Assembly (NCBI GenBank): GCA_963969595.1
Contig: OZ018408.1
Span: forward strand, 33,294,108 to 33,358,107
Origin: Neckera pumila
Lineage: Eukaryota; Streptophyta; Bryopsida; Hypnales; Neckeraceae
Reading direction: 5' to 3'
DNA: 64,000 bases
Position 1 is the stretch's first letter; every line of letters starts with the position of its first letter. Below, piece after piece: positions 14,085 through 26,498 of the stretch. The notes under the pieces are model-generated. The model saw only the letters and a program-made list of their open reading frames with translations, was not told the origin of the DNA and did no database searches. Position numbers and translations under genes: made by a program.

Positions 14085-14445
14085 TCAAGTTTTTATATTT
14101 CAAATTTCTTTTCACCAACTCTCAACTCAAATGTTCAATAAATTTCTTTTTAAGTTTATGGTCTATAGTGCAAAGAATTTCCACAAATGGCGATCAAAGT
14201 CATCTAAAATTGCAGGTCAACATTCAAAAAAACTTCTTTTTCCAACTTCAAATGCAAATATCTTCCAATCTATATGGTCAAACTTCATGAAATTTTTACC
14301 ACATGATCTAAGACAAGTGAAGTACAAGATCCTGCAATTGGACTCTAAATAAAATGTTTTTTTTTGGTTTCTTGGCTGATCGCAGCAAACATGGCAATTT
14401 TGGGTGTTTTTGAGCCAGAAAATGCCTAAGTCCTTTAGGGGTTAA
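14085..14445. mobile_element. Truncated TTAA-family element, inverted orientation
   Basis: The sequence matches the reverse complement of the left part of copy 1 (229-560). It shares the phrases AAATGGCGATCAAAGTCATC, ATATGGTCAAACTTCATG and GGCAATTTTGGGTGTTTTTG. It ends with GTCCTTTAGGGG and TTAA (14442-14445). The other end is missing, so this is a truncated copy. Confidence 0.65.
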
Positions 14446-14772
14446 AGCCATTTGAATTTTGGTATTTGTACCAAAGAATATTTTTAAATTTAATATTAAA
14501 AAGGTTAAATTATTGTATCTATGATGGGTTGATATGAATATTTTGTTTGTTTGTGTAGTGTATTGATGTTTTTTAAGTTTTCAAAATTGATGATCTCTTA
14601 AAGCTATTTTGTGCTTCCAAATTTTGTGATTTTAATTTTTTTTGTAATAAAGGTATTCTTCAGATTTTCCTTTTTTTTTAATTTTTTGCCATATCCCAAA
14701 CCATTGAAGGCCTTGCTCAATTGAATAGGTCCTGCTTTTCTCAAAAATTATCTTTTATGTAATAGGGACTTT

Positions 14773-15256
14773 TTACAACATAACATCCAATAGCATATTA
14801 TGGCACTGCCTTCTTTCCATTGTAGAGGGTGTAGAATATTCCACATCCAACAATGCTTTATTAGTAGTAGCCCTTTTTTTTAACATTTTGAGAAAGTGCC
14901 AAGATGGCGATCACCTGAAATTTGGCGAAGCATTGTATTTCTACATTCATACATCTTTTGGACAAAAAAACACTTTTCAATCATATTCATGCACTTTTTC
15001 ATCCAAATTTTGCGACTTCATCCACATTTTAATAAAAATAAAAAAATTATGGCAGAAAGATTATTTTTATCTGGCAAAAAGTAGACATTTATTTTGAAAT
15101 GGTGCTATCTAGCCCCATGGTGCCAAAAAAAAGCTAATCAGTAGCTACTAAAGAAGTGGAAGATGGAGAGGCTATTGGATGTGGAATATTCCACACTTTC
15201 CACTATAGAGGAAAGGTACCGCCATAACATACTATTGAATGTTATAAACATCAAGT
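14773..15256. mobile_element. Inverted-repeat MITE, about 485 bp
   Basis: The left arm, about 14773-14858, contains CATCCAATAGCATATTATGG and GAATATTCCACATCC. It is the imperfect reverse complement of the right arm, about 15170-15256, which contains GGATGTGGAATATTCC and CCATAACATACTATTG. The arms are about 85 bases with several mismatches and small indels; the central part is AT-rich and non-coding. A target-site repeat could not be defined. Confidence 0.6.
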
Positions 15257-15258
15257 GG

Positions 15259-16056
15259 ACATGACTAATCTATATGGAATAAATTTAATTATTTTTATAT
15301 TAATTTTCATATTTATATCTTCTGCAAAGAAACACTTCAATCTCTATCAATAAAGAATATGTCAATGAATGTTTTTAGACCCAAAATTGCTTCAAAGTAC
15401 TCATATATAAAGCAAGGCTAAAGTGTTAATCCAAATTTTTTTTTTAACAAATTCAAGCATCATGATCTTGCAATTAGTAAGGTTTACCATTCTAGAAGTT
15501 TAGGAGGATGTACCCTAATTAATTACATTCTATGATTATATTTTTTCCAAAATATTGAAAATTGAGTTAGATAGAAGACTTCAAAATTAGTTTAGAGTAG
15601 AAATTCCATAACTGCCGCAAAGTAACAAAAACTCCTCATAACTTTCCTCTTGTTAATCAAAATGGCATTCAAAGCTTTCTATTGTTAAATTGATCATATG
15701 AATTTTTATAATAATTGCTTATTCATCCAAACTTTATAAACTTTTATAATTTTTATAAATCTAATAAAAAATATTCTTGTGTACATGAAAAGACTTGATT
15801 CATTTTAATTGGACTAGTGATGAGAACTAAATTATGGAGAGAATTGCTTTGAGGCAATTAAAGCATCTTCTTGAAAAAATAACTTACATGATTCATTTTG
15901 AACTCATTTTTTTCAATTTTTTCAAAAAAGTTCCACAGGGTTTAATTTTCTTGCTATAACAATCTCATCACTGAAATTAATGTCTTTCAAGTCCATCTTA
16001 GAATTTCCTTCTATCCTAAATTTTCTTCTATTTAACAATTTTTAATGAATAAAAAT
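15259..16056. other. AT-rich intergenic, nothing recognised
   Basis: No gene or clear repeat boundary was found. The stretch resembles degenerate transposon sequence by composition only. Confidence 0.35.
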
Positions 16057-16357
16057 CATTAGAGCAAAAATCAGCCCTTCGAAGGGCCGCTCTAAGTTGA
16101 CAAGCCAAGCTATTTCAAGCTTGGCCTGTCAATCTAGAAAAGTACCTCTGGTGAGCAGTCAAATTTTGCAAGATTTTATTTTATTTTATTTTTAATAATT
16201 TTTTATTCGTAAATCTGGTTTCTTGTGCCTTTGTCACTGTAGTTTTAATTGCATGGAAATAGGGGAAAAAATAAAAATTTTGTCCTGATAAAAAAAATTT
16301 AGGGTACTAAAAGGGTTCAAGGAGGAGCCCTTTGGAAGGCTAATTTTTTCTCTAATG
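16057..16357. mobile_element. MITE of the CATTAGAG family, about 300 bp
   Basis: The left end starts CATTAGAGCAAAAATCAGCC and the right end, read on the opposite strand, starts CATTAGAGAAAAAATTAGCC. The terminal repeats also share the AAGGGC segment further in. The interior phrases GGTGAGCAGTCAA and TTTTTATTCG recur in the element at 52041-52494, which shows that the two belong to one family. No coding capacity. Confidence 0.65.
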
Positions 16358-17500
16358 CAAGTTGTTGTTTTTGGAATTTTTTTTCAATCCATTCCAACAA
16401 AATTCTTCAATATAAAAAACTTTAAATACAAATCTACATTGCAAAAAATTTAAATTGAGAAGATTCAATGCTTTGAAGGCTAGTTAAGTTAGCTCCAAAA
16501 AATCATCATCTTTACTTTAAATGCAAATATTTTGCAATCTATGTGGTCAACTTTTTTGAAATTGAGAAAAAGAAGGCTTTGGTCCTTAGGGACTTAGAGT
16601 GCTCAATAATGTGCATAAACTTAAAACTTAAAACAAAAAGAAGAAAATAATTATATGCATTTTGATCAATGCAACATTTGATATAAAAGCAAATTTAATA
16701 AAATTTTAATTTATTTTAAATTATATAATTGTGACACTAATTTTGTAGGTGTCATTGATTTTGCGCCTTCACTAATAGAATAAATTACTTGTTGGTCAGG
16801 ATTGGCATTCTTTATTGAATAATTATTATTACAAAAAGGTCCAAAGGCTTATTTAGATTTCTTGGATTTTACTCTAAACTAAACAAGAAAAAGGTGAAAC
16901 TTTGATAAGTTTAAAATACAACAATGCAAAGTGTAGATTGTAACGTTACATTCTAAGGGGGTTGAAAAGTCAAAAGTGAGTGGAAGTCTTTGAGTCTTCT
17001 TTTGACTAGTCAAATCTAAAATTGGAGTCATGAAAATAATGTAAGGTTGAGGACCATCATAGTATATATATTCATAATCAATTTATGGCATCTCAAAATT
17101 TGTTTAGACCAGTGTGTTTGAGGCTCAACTCTAATCATAATTTATAGTTGGCACCCTTTGTACAAAATCTTGAAAAAAAAATCATATATATTAATTTCAA
17201 AATCATTTTATGATACAAAAATACACCTTGACGGGCAATTTTTCTTAAAAATATTAAAAATAGAAATTTGGTAGGTTCTTATTTAATTTTAAAATATAGT
17301 GCCTAAAGCATTTAGGAATTAAAGTTGGAAAAAGTGATTTGATAGATGCTAAATATATAGAGATTTGATTTTATTCTATACCAAAAATTAAAAAATGAAT
17401 CCATAAAAATCATGACATCTAATTTTAGAATATTTTTTTGCCAACCATCTTATATGATAGTTTTACATGATCCTTTTCTAAAAAAGTGGAACAGAGTAGT
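16358..17500. other. AT-rich intergenic with a degenerate TTAA-family fragment
   Basis: The part at about 16490-16600 (TTTAAATGCAAATATTTTGC and GGCTTTGGTCCTTAGGGAC) looks like a decayed end of the TTAA family. The rest shows no gene or clear repeat. Confidence 0.35.
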
Positions 17501-17501
17501 T

Positions 17502-17730
17502 GATTCCTAAAGGACCAAGGAGCATTTTTTTGGCAACATAGTAATTTCAATCATCCATTTGCAAAAAAAACTTCACTTTTTTTCTCTGGATTTTTCACAT
17601 ATGAGGTCAAGAAGTAGCTTTAAGGCGCAACAATTATCATAACTTTTGACTACATGGTTAAAAAGTTCTTGTATGATATACAATTTCTTTCTCAATATGG
17701 ATAGCCTTGGCATCTCAAAAAATATCACTT
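17502..17730. mobile_element. Partial TTAA-family element, subtype 2
   Basis: The left end reads TTCCTAAAGGACCAAGGAGC, followed by TTTTTTGGCAACATAGTAAT and by TTGACTACATGGTTAAAAAG. The same order of phrases occurs in the elements at 2817 and 53822. No matching right end is seen, so the copy is truncated. Confidence 0.55.
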
Positions 17731-18400
17731 TAAAAAAAAATAAAATTGAACTTGCTTTTCTACATTTACACAATGCCACCCTATACACCACAAATGCTAC
17801 AATTCTACCACCACAATTAATGGTGAAGAGTATGTCTTTGTGTTATAAATAGTTCAGACTATACTAAAATAACCATTTCGGTACACTATGCTAGTTTTTG
17901 ATGAAAACAAGACTTTTAAAGCTTCCTTTTATACAAATGAATCAAAGTGTAAATAGTTACTTTATTTTTGTTTTGAATTTTACTTTTATCTCAATGCATA
18001 AGAAAACACCTAAATATTACGTATTGGGATCCAATATGTGTCAAACTAATAGTAATATATATCTACACATACACAATACATACACCTAAAAACCTAATGC
18101 ATACTCAAAACGTACTTGTCGATTGTACAAAGTACCGTGCTAGGTAGTGAAGTTAAACCCATCGCACACAATGGGACCAGCAGGGTAGATTTACCTTAAG
18201 AAAAAACGCAAGAATTTTTTATTTGCCACATATGAAAATATTTGCAGATTTTGAATTCATATTTGCAATCAGAGACCCCGAATAATATAGAAGAGGTCTA
18301 CAGCATACCCTAAGCAAGGCACAAAATGGGGGGCTTTTTTTCTTACTTTTACCCGGAGAACACAAAATTTACCCGGGACGGATTTAACGTTACTGTAGGT
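17731..18400. other. Intergenic, nothing recognised
   Basis: No gene or repeat could be supported. Composition shifts toward higher GC from about 18.4 kb, where the SF1 leader begins. Confidence 0.35.
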
Positions 18401-18589
18401 CTGCGTGAAGTTCTGAGAGCTCGACTCGCGTTCCCGTTCAAGTTCCCCACAACGCTCCCAAAGTTCCCATCAAGCAGGGTTTGTATCGGCACATGAATCG
18501 CGCAATGACTCTTCCCTTCGTGGGACCAGCTCTTCTCGTCTCCCTCCTTTTGTAGGGTCTAGTCCTTCGCTGCTGCTGTTTCCGCCTCT

Positions 18590-19083
18590 CTCTCTCTGTG
18601 TAGGGTTTGCTCGCACGCAGGCCGTCGGTGCCGCTAACTCCTTCACTTCCAAGCCCTTCGTATTGCTTCTTCTGGTATTTTCATATTTCATTTCTAGTTT
18701 TGTGCTCGCGCGCCGTCTTCAATCAGCTTTTCTCTTCGGGATTGGCCACCTTCTAGACTCTTCGCTTCGGCAGCTTCCGCTCCTGTGTAGGGTTTGGTGG
18801 CAGTGCCGCTCGGTCTCACTGCGAGGCGCGTTTGAAGCTCTTGAAGCTTTTGTTTCTAGTCTCTTCTGTTTTTGTGTAAGTTTTCGCGGTTGGATTGACT
18901 GCGCTGTGGAGTCGCTTCGCTACGCTTGTTTTCTGGGGGTTTGTGTAGGGTTTGGCACGCGTGGTAAGAGTATCTTGAAGTTTTTTCAGGAGTATTGGAA
19001 GTTTTTGATGCGAGCGCGGTTCTTTTTAGTGGTGCTGACGCTTGGATTGAGGGCGTTTTAGCGAGGGCGAGGGTTTTGAGGCG
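18590..19083 (+). promoter_or_regulatory. SF1 5' leader/promoter with three telo-box-like elements
   Basis: TAGGGTTT, the reverse form of the telo box AAACCCTA, occurs at 18601-18608, 18788-18795 and 18946-18953, each time in the context TGTAGGGTTTG or GTGTAGGGTTTGG. A CTCTCTCTCTCT tract lies at about 18588-18600. Pyrimidine-rich leaders and telo boxes are typical of plant housekeeping genes. The transcription start and possible 5' UTR introns could not be placed. Confidence 0.5.
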
Positions 19084-21915
19084 ATGGATAAAATTGGAGC
19101 CGCAGCTGAGGCGGATGCGTTCTTGGCCGGGCTTGAGAAGCAAGCAGCTGCCGAACAGCTGAAGCAGCAGGACGTGAGCTCGTACGGGGCTTGGAAGAAA
19201 CCGGAGCCGAATGAATACGGTGGCGGAGATTACAATGGGCACGCAGTAGGGTATGCTCCTTACGACCAGGGAGCTGCGCAATGGATGCAACAGCCGGCGT
19301 ATGTTCAGTCAGGGGCGTATGAGCAGCACCAGGTAAATCAGGCCCAAGACTATGCTGGGCATGGTGCGGAGGGAGGCGCTGGTCAGGGTTATGATGGGTA
19401 CGGTGGCATTATTGGGCGTGGAGGTCCAGGTTATGTTCAGAGTAACGGGACATCTGTCGAAGATGGCCCAGGGATGAGCAGAGATGAGGAGCACAATGAT
19501 TACGCTTATGGAGGAGGACAACGCGAGGGAGATACGGAGAATGGGCGTGGGCAAGGAGGGAGCGATGGGAAGGAAGATCAAAGTGTAGGTGCTGATGGTA
19601 GTTCTGGTAAGAAGCGAAGGAGCCGTTGGGGTCCTCAAGAGGGGGAAGGGGACGGGAATGATATTGAAGGATCGGGGAGCAAGAAGCGGAAGTCTAGATG
19701 GGCCGCTGAGGAACCGAAAGGGCCATTGCTAGGTCAAATTCAGCTGCCTGATTTTGTTAAAGAGCTTACAGGTGGAGTTGACTTGGATCCAGAGCTGCAA
19801 GCATTGAATATAAAACTCCTTGATATTAACCGGAAGTTGCAAACTGGCATGGTGCTTGATCCTGTTGGTGATGGTAACCGTTCGCCTTCTCCCGAACCGA
19901 TTTATGATAACATGGGTATAAGGATTAATACGCGAGAGTACAGAGCCAGAGAGAAGCTTACACGCGAGAGACAGGAAGTCATTGCGATGCTGATTAAGAA
20001 GAACCCTGCTTTCAAGCCTCCGGCTGATTACAAGCCGCTGAAGCATTATAAAAAACTCTATATACCAGTGAAAGAGTATCCGGGGTACAACTTTATCGGC
20101 TTAGTCATTGGACCTCGTGGCAATACTCAGAAGCGAATGGAAAAGGAGACTGGAGCGAAGATTGTCATTCGGGGGAAAGGGTCTGTCAAAGAGGGACGTT
20201 CTGCTCAGAAAAGGGACTTGAAACCCGACCCGTCAGAGAACGAGGATCTGCATGTTTTGGTTGAGGCAGACACAGAGGATGCTTTGGAGAAAGCTGCAGG
20301 CATGGTTGAGAAGTTGTTGGTACCGGTTGAAGAGGGACGGAATGAACATAAAAGAGCTCAGTTGCGGGAGCTTGCCGCCTTGAATGGAACTATACGAGAT
20401 GACGAATATTGCCGTCTTTGTGGTGAACCTGGTCACAGGCAGTATGCTTGCCCTGCTAGGCACTCCACATTCAAAAGCGATGTTTCGTGCCGCATTTGTG
20501 GAGATGGTGGTCATCCAACAATCGATTGCCCCTTAAAAGGGTCTGCACAGGGTAATAAGATGGATGATGAATACAAGAACTTCCTCGCTGAACTTGGTGG
20601 CGGTGGTCCTGATGGGAGCGGTTCGCCTTCTGGTAATGGTGGTGGTGGTGGTGGTGAGGTCGGATCTACTCGTGGGCCCACTTTGGCATTGCCTGGACCT
20701 CAAGGTAGTCCTAGCCTTCCATGGACCGGAGGAACGGCAGGTGGTGCTGGTGCACCAGGTGCTGCTATGAATGTAGGAGGAGCTGGGCGTGGTGGTCCAG
20801 GCGGACCAGGCATTGGAGCTGGACAAGGGGCTCCTTCTCCTGTTGGAGGTTTCAGTGGAGGGAATGGGATGGGTGTTCCCAGTCTTGGGGGACCACAGGG
20901 CGGTGGGTCTCCTTACATGGGTGGCTCGAAAGGCGGTCTGGGCAAGTTTAACAAGGACGACGATGCTAACCTTTATGTAGGGTATTTGCCAAGCACTGTT
21001 GACGACGAGGGTTTGGCGCGCCTGTTCGCCCCTTTCGGTCAGGTGGAGCATGCGAAGGTCATCCGGGACCGTCTTACTGGTGCCACAAAGGGTTATGGCT
21101 TTGTGAAGTACGCTGATCCCTCTTCCGCAACTGCTGCAGTGACTCATAGAAACGGCTACCGGTTGGAGGGCAGAGTGCTTGCTGTGAGAGTGGCAGGGCC
21201 AGCCCCACCTCCTCGAGGTATGGGCGGAGGTCCTGGAGGACCTCCTCAAGGTGGTGGAGATCCTATGGGAGGAGGAGGTGGATATCCACCCCAACCGATG
21301 CAAGGTGGCCCTCCTCGAGGCCCTCCAGGTGGTGGTCACATGGCTCCTCCGCCATGGATCGCACCTCCAGGTCCTATGCAGCAGCACAATCCATATGGCC
21401 CTCCTCCACCCGGTCCCAATTCATACGGCCCCCCTCACAATTCAAATGCTTACGGACCGCCTCCTCCTCAAGGGCAAGGTCATCACGGAGGCCCGCCTTC
21501 TGGTTACTACGGTGGACCATATAATAACTATGCGGGTGGACCACCTCCTCAAGGGGGTCCCCAGGGCCAGCAAGGGGGAATGGATGTGCATGGAATGCCT
21601 CCACATGGGCCTGGAATGGGTGGTATGCAACCCGGTGGGCAGGGGGGAATGGGTCCAAGACCAGGTCCTCCTGGGCCTGTGGGCGGAGGAATGCCAGTGG
21701 CGGGTTATGGTGCTGCGACTCAATACCATGGCTACTATGCTCCTCCTCCACCAAAGAATGCTCCGCCTGCTCCTCCACCTCCTGTGTCTTCTGGGCCTGC
21801 AGCTCCGCCTAGTTGGGGTGGGAATAATATGGGTGCTCCAGCTCCTGTTCCAAGCGGGCAGAGCAATGCGGTTGAATCAGAGTATGAAAGATTTATGTCG
21901 GAGATGGGACGCTGA
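19084..21915 (+). CDS. SF1: Splicing factor 1 / branch-point-binding protein (SF1/BBP)
   Basis: The nuclear protein SF1 binds the intron branch-point sequence during early spliceosome assembly and contacts U2AF65. The frame encodes 943 residues without introns. In order: two KR-rich tryptophan motifs (KKRRSRW at 176-182 and KKRKSRW at 200-206) that fit the U2AF-ligand motif; the SF1 helix-hairpin region, about 215-315, with the conserved SPSP pair at 267-270; a KH domain with GPRG at 343-346; two CCHC zinc knuckles (C443/C446/H451/C456 and C469/C472/H477/C482); a glycine-rich spacer; an RRM at about 629-706 (LYVGYLPS and GYGFVKY); and a Pro/Gly/Gln/Met-rich tail ending in SEMGR. The RRM after the knuckles distinguishes plant SF1 from animal and yeast SF1. 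The start follows the leader directly and gives a complete N-terminus. Identification is secure. Confidence 0.97.
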   Translation: MDKIGAAAEADAFLAGLEKQAAAEQLKQQDVSSYGAWKKPEPNEYGGGDYNGHAVGYAPYDQGAAQWMQQPAYVQSGAYEQHQVNQAQDYAGHGAEGGAGQGYDGYGGIIGRGGPGYVQSNGTSVEDGPGMSRDEEHNDYAYGGGQREGDTENGRGQGGSDGKEDQSVGADGSSGKKRRSRWGPQEGEGDGNDIEGSGSKKRKSRWAAEEPKGPLLGQIQLPDFVKELTGGVDLDPELQALNIKLLDINRKLQTGMVLDPVGDGNRSPSPEPIYDNMGIRINTREYRAREKLTRERQEVIAMLIKKNPAFKPPADYKPLKHYKKLYIPVKEYPGYNFIGLVIGPRGNTQKRMEKETGAKIVIRGKGSVKEGRSAQKRDLKPDPSENEDLHVLVEADTEDALEKAAGMVEKLLVPVEEGRNEHKRAQLRELAALNGTIRDDEYCRLCGEPGHRQYACPARHSTFKSDVSCRICGDGGHPTIDCPLKGSAQGNKMDDEYKNFLAELGGGGPDGSGSPSGNGGGGGGEVGSTRGPTLALPGPQGSPSLPWTGGTAGGAGAPGAAMNVGGAGRGGPGGPGIGAGQGAPSPVGGFSGGNGMGVPSLGGPQGGGSPYMGGSKGGLGKFNKDDDANLYVGYLPSTVDDEGLARLFAPFGQVEHAKVIRDRLTGATKGYGFVKYADPSSATAAVTHRNGYRLEGRVLAVRVAGPAPPPRGMGGGPGGPPQGGGDPMGGGGGYPPQPMQGGPPRGPPGGGHMAPPPWIAPPGPMQQHNPYGPPPPGPNSYGPPHNSNAYGPPPPQGQGHHGGPPSGYYGGPYNNYAGGPPPQGGPQGQQGGMDVHGMPPHGPGMGGMQPGGQGGMGPRPGPPGPVGGGMPVAGYGAATQYHGYYAPPPPKNAPPAPPPPVSSGPAAPPSWGGNNMGAPAPVPSGQSNAVESEYERFMSEMGR

Positions 21916-23770
21916 TCATATCACCATCCATGCTAACAACTTGGTAGAACATCTTGGTTGCTCTGAAGAACAGTTTGTGGTCCATTTGGGGTATTTACAT
22001 GTCCGGTGTCACTATCATTGTGCGAGCTCTTTGAGAACGGATCTGCACTGGAGTCAGTCTGGAGTTACGATGGAGGGCTTGTTTCGTTTTTAGGTGTAGC
22101 CGTTATGAAGAGGTGGCCTCTGAGACATAGTCTGAGATCATGTGTCGGTATGTCAGTCAGGCTGTCAGTCTAAACGGGACTGGTCTACACTATCTCTCGA
22201 AGATTATTCCATGAGACTCTTGTTGGATGTAGGGTTTGTGCTGCCAATGGGCACAATCAAAAGTCTTTTGATTGCAGGGATTCAAAGAAGATGTGCAGCA
22301 GTGAAGCGCTTTCTGAATGCATTGGCGTGGATCCTAACTTGGTGGTCCTGTGGAATACTGATGCTGACGAATGTGGGAAGATCTTTATTAGAGTGCGGAT
22401 TTCTTTTCAATTTTATATAACACTTGCCTTGGGTGTTTCAAGCGCATATTGATGTAGGTTGTGGTGATTTGTGACACGTAGTGTTGAGAATGTTGGTGGC
22501 AGCTGTGCTGACGGAATTTTCTATCGCAGGGCTGACGTGTAGCACTTCATAGGGCTCAGTGATTCAAGATGTAAGGATGTCCAGTTGACAATAAGTGCAT
22601 ATCGACGTTATTTCAGAATTTAGATTTGTTTTCTTATGATTTCTCTGTGATACTAACATTGATGCTTAATGTGGCACTGGCATCCTAGTGGGGTTGTAAA
22701 CATCAAGTTGGTTCAAGCTTATTTTGCACCTCTGCTAGGGAGATGTTAATATTTGGGATCCTAACCAACCTGTATTTGTTAACGTGCCATGTTTAATTTT
22801 TTTTTAACCTTGCTTACTTTTTCATTACCAAGGTTTTTTTCCTCTGGGATGGGATGTCATAACAGTATTTTCCTGATTTTGGGTTTTGCTTACAAAGATC
22901 TGAACGGGTCTTTAACGTGTGTCATACTGTTTACTGATGCGTCTGTTTTCATGGCGCATTGCACATGATATTATGGAGTTGCAGATGAATTTGGTGCGGA
23001 CATACCTTGCGGTTGCGTATTCACCCTTTTTTTGAGGTTCAACGGTTGGAACCGATGTGACGATGTTTACGTAGTCTGTCTCAGTCTTGTGAATGAAGTA
23101 ATGGCGTTGGATCCTATTACCCCTAAAGTATGAAAATCCAGCGGTGTTAAACCTTGGGAAGGGTCAAACTTATGTTTTCCTTTGATTAACACTCCTAATT
23201 TTCCTGCATATGCTCTTTGTCCAGGGTGCCGTCTCTTCAGGTATGGACTGACGGATCTGTGTTATTTCAGATTTTGCTTTTGTCCGAGTTCCGATATTTT
23301 GTGTTGTGCTGTTTGTTGATGCATTAGGTGTATCACTGGATTTTATACCCTAGAGTGCAACGTGGTAGTCATGTCCAGTAATTAACGTTAACTTCAATGG
23401 ATACGAACGGAGATAATTCGGAGCTAAAATGTGCCTCGTGTAAGGTACAAAGAATTGTTTTCTGTTTACAGCTGACATGGTGCTGTTTACATTCACCAGG
23501 GTAGAAAGAAGTGGCGTCGAGATATTTTGTGCATTTTATTGAGATCTCTTCAATATTAAATAACAGTGCAGGGCATGGCATCAACCAATGTGCTTGATAA
23601 CTGAAGCTGTATCTTTGTTGATTTGGAACCTGACCTTGTATAGTTAGCAGGATTATCTCCGCAGATGTAAAACTCTTCTGCGTACTTCAAAAACGGTTTG
23701 TCATGTCAAAATTATCTTAATGTTCAGAAAGCAGACCATCAGGTGGTGGAATTTCAGGCACGCGTTTCAG
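21916..23770 (+). other. SF1 3' UTR and downstream intergenic region
   Basis: The part close to the stop probably holds the SF1 3' UTR. Open frames here lack recognisable motifs and one of them overlaps the SF1 coding region in another frame. No polyadenylation signal could be assigned with confidence. Confidence 0.4.
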
Positions 23771-25600
23771 ATTTTTTCTTTTTTTTTTTTGAACAAATGG
23801 AAAGTACCATTGCATTAAAAGAAACCAGAGAAAGAGATCAGAGTAAGAACAGAAAAAAAAAGCAAAACACAAGGAGAGAAACACAACCAAATGAACTAAA
23901 CAAACTAGGAGAAAGAACAAATGGGAGGACCCTTCCTATTTTAGACTATGTTGGAACCACTCCAAAAAGCTAAAATGGGAGATTTAATACTATCAATCTT
24001 GGACCAGATGATATCTTGTTGTTGGAGATGTTGCTGGTAATTTGGACCTTCGTTGTCCGAGTCCAAAAGGGCATTCCATAATTTGTTTTGTAAGAGAGTT
24101 AAGGGCCATGTGCTTGAGAAAACGATGTTGTTGCGAGCGAGCCAAATGAGTCACAAGGAGGAGTAAGGACCAAAAGGTACGGAAGTTGGTAAATTGGTGT
24201 GGAACAGTGGACTCAAAGATACACTAAATGGCATCAAACTTGATGTGAGGCCCCAAGGTAGGTTGAAATCATGATAAGTAGTGGAGTATCGATTGAGCAT
24301 TGTTCCAAACCTCTTGGATTTGTAGGCAAACAAAGAATCGGTGCATAAGTGTTTCCTTGAGACTAAATATGCAACAATTGCAGTTGGTATTTGATGCCGG
24401 GGTCAATACAAGCTCTCTACAAGTGAATGGTGATGGCTTTGTGCCAAACAATTCACATAAAAGTTGCATCCTTAATCCCTAAAGGACCAAGGCTTTTTTT
24501 TTGCCAAAAAACTCTCAGAATTGCCATTTCTAGAGCAAAGCATAAAAAAATCTAAAAATTGTTTTTTTTGGCACATCTAATCGTAGGATCTTATACCTAA
24601 TTGGTGTAGTAATGTGTAGAAAAAATTTTAGAATTTTTGATTGCATAGATTGCAAAATATCTGCTTTTAAAAGTAAAAAAAAAAAAAAATTCGGCAACAT
24701 TACGAGACTATATTTAATGACTTTGAACATTTTTAACTTAAATATTTTGTACTACAGAGTTTTGAGCTTTAAATCTTTGTAGTGGAGAATTGAGTTGAGA
24801 GTCTAGGAAAAAAAAAGAAATTCAAAAATAATTAATTTTCATTCTTAAAAAAATTGTTAAGTACAAGATAGTACAAGATAGAAGCAAAATCTAAAATATT
24901 CCTATATTTTAGATGGAATTAAAATGCACTAATCCCAATGGTGAGATGATTCTACTACAATAACTAAACTATGTTAAACTTCTTTTTTGAAAAATTGCAA
25001 AAAATGCATTCCAAAATGCATCCTAGAAGTTATTTTTTTCAAAAAGATGCTCTTATTGCCCAAAAAACAAGATTGTCCATAACTTTCTCATAACAAATCC
25101 AAATGAAATGATTCAAAGCTTTCCAAATAGAAAAAAAATATAATCTATAGAGAAAAAAAATTAAAAAAATTAAATTAAATTTTTTGCAAATTTTTTTTGC
25201 TGCCTTCTTTCCCCTATTTTGAGCTTATTTGGGCATAAGTTTTATTCTTGGGCACCGGTTGAAAAAATAATTATATTCCCACGAAGCTTATCAGTTTTTC
25301 TATCTCCCAAAAAAGCTTCAGAAAATTACGACAAAAATTCAGCTTGTAGATACTTGCCCCAAATCCCATTTGTCCCCTAAAGGAACAATGGTCCTTTAGG
25401 GGTTAAGAAAACAAGCCTTATGCCACACATCTTTCCAAGAAGGAGTGAAGGTGGGTGGAAGATGTCTAACCCATTTTGATATAATTGTGGTTTTTAGCTG
25501 GGCATTCTGAGTGATAAGAGAACGGCCTACGGACGTTGAGTATACCATAAGTGATAGACTATTGCTCCATTGCCAACGTCCTAGGTCGAAGACCAATCCT
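23771..25600 (-). mobile_element. Truncated LINE (non-LTR retrotransposon) with reverse-transcriptase zinc-binding region, split by an insertion
   Basis: On the minus strand, 24469-24269 encodes NCNCCIFSLKETLMHRFFVC followed by EVWNNAQSILHYL. This matches the zf-RVT pattern (cysteine pair, ETL.H.FF.C, ..VW) found after the reverse transcriptase of plant LINEs. A T-rich tract at 23771-23790 on the plus strand corresponds to a 3' poly(A) tail on the minus strand. The upstream part resumes at 25596-25407 (LGRWQWSNSLSL, WKDVWHKACF). The two parts are separated by a TTAA-family element. Reading frames are interrupted, so the copy is dead and 5'-truncated. Confidence 0.7.
24472..25406. mobile_element. 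TTAA-family transposon inserted in the LINE fragment
   Basis: TTAA occurs at 24472-24475 and 25403-25406. The termini are TCCCTAAAGGACCAAGG at the left and ATGGTCCTTTAGGGG at the right. Deleting the element and one TTAA brings the two LINE parts together, although the LINE frame is then shifted. The interior resembles copies at 229 and 30530. No transposase is present. Confidence 0.78.
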
Positions 25601-25606
25601 TGTGTG

Positions 25607-26498
25607 ATACCATAAAATACAAAATAGGGGGCTTAGTTACGATTCTTGTGGATCTGCATTACCCTTGCAGAGATGGTTTGACGTCAGGAAATGGACTTGT
25701 TAATTACTCTAAATGGACTTGTCAATTACTCTATAATTTCTATGTCACTTGTATCACTTGCAGCTACCATGAAATTTGGTGATACTAAGTCAATCTTACA
25801 AAGTCAGTTGTTTCTATACATTTGTTTCTAAGTAAGAACGGTGAGCTTGGGTAGTCTCTGACATAGTCCAAAAAATGCGAGCGAATTGCAGCCTGCAGTA
25901 GTCCTAAGGTAACTGCACCTTAAATTGCACAGTTAAGCAATTCAGCATGGTTTTTATTATTATATTGAAGAAAAAATTGTGGGGTCCCATTGGTAGTCAA
26001 AAGGGGATTCCAGGTTCTCTTAGAATGCATTTTTTGGACACCGTGTGAATAAATTACAAATTTTCAAAGTGCTGAAAATAGGTGCACCTAAAAGCGATCA
26101 TAGACTCATATGAATAGTGGGAGTACATTTTAGGCAAGAATATCCAGTGTACGATTTTAGGAACCGTGCAATTTTAGGTGTAGTTACCTTATACAACTTG
26201 TAGCTTGAGACATGAACCCTCATTACAACATTTCAACATAAACCACCAAGTAGTATCATACTTCAGTGGTGCTGTATCAATGTAACGTGATTACATGTGA
26301 AACCGTAATGACGCTGAAATTGACAGAAATTAATTTTAATACAGAATTTGATCGGAGGCATTTACTTGGACCCTGCAGCACCTTTGACTTTTGTTCGTTG
26401 GCAGAGCTGAACTGTCATGGAGCGGTTGAGCTCAGTACAATGGTGGAATTATCACCGGGACTAGTGTAGCCCTGTGCCGATGCCATAGCCACAACAAA
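25607..26498. other. Intergenic, nothing recognised
   Basis: No gene could be supported. A near-duplicate phrase GGACTTGTTAATTACTCTA / GGACTTGTCAATTACTCTA occurs at 25693-25736. Confidence 0.35.

Noticed and set aside
18663..19061. 132-codon open frame upstream of SF1
   Set aside because: Low-complexity hydrophobic translation of a pyrimidine-rich leader; no motif and no proper start.
20533..21387. 284-codon antisense frame inside SF1
   Set aside because: Mirror frame of the glycine-rich coding sequence of SF1; composition explains it.
21251..22093. 280-codon plus-strand frame overlapping the SF1 3' end
   Set aside because: Shifted-frame reading of the SF1 proline-rich tail that runs on into the UTR.
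22142..22420. 92-codon frame downstream of SF1
   Set aside because: No recognisable motif; lies in the probable 3' UTR.
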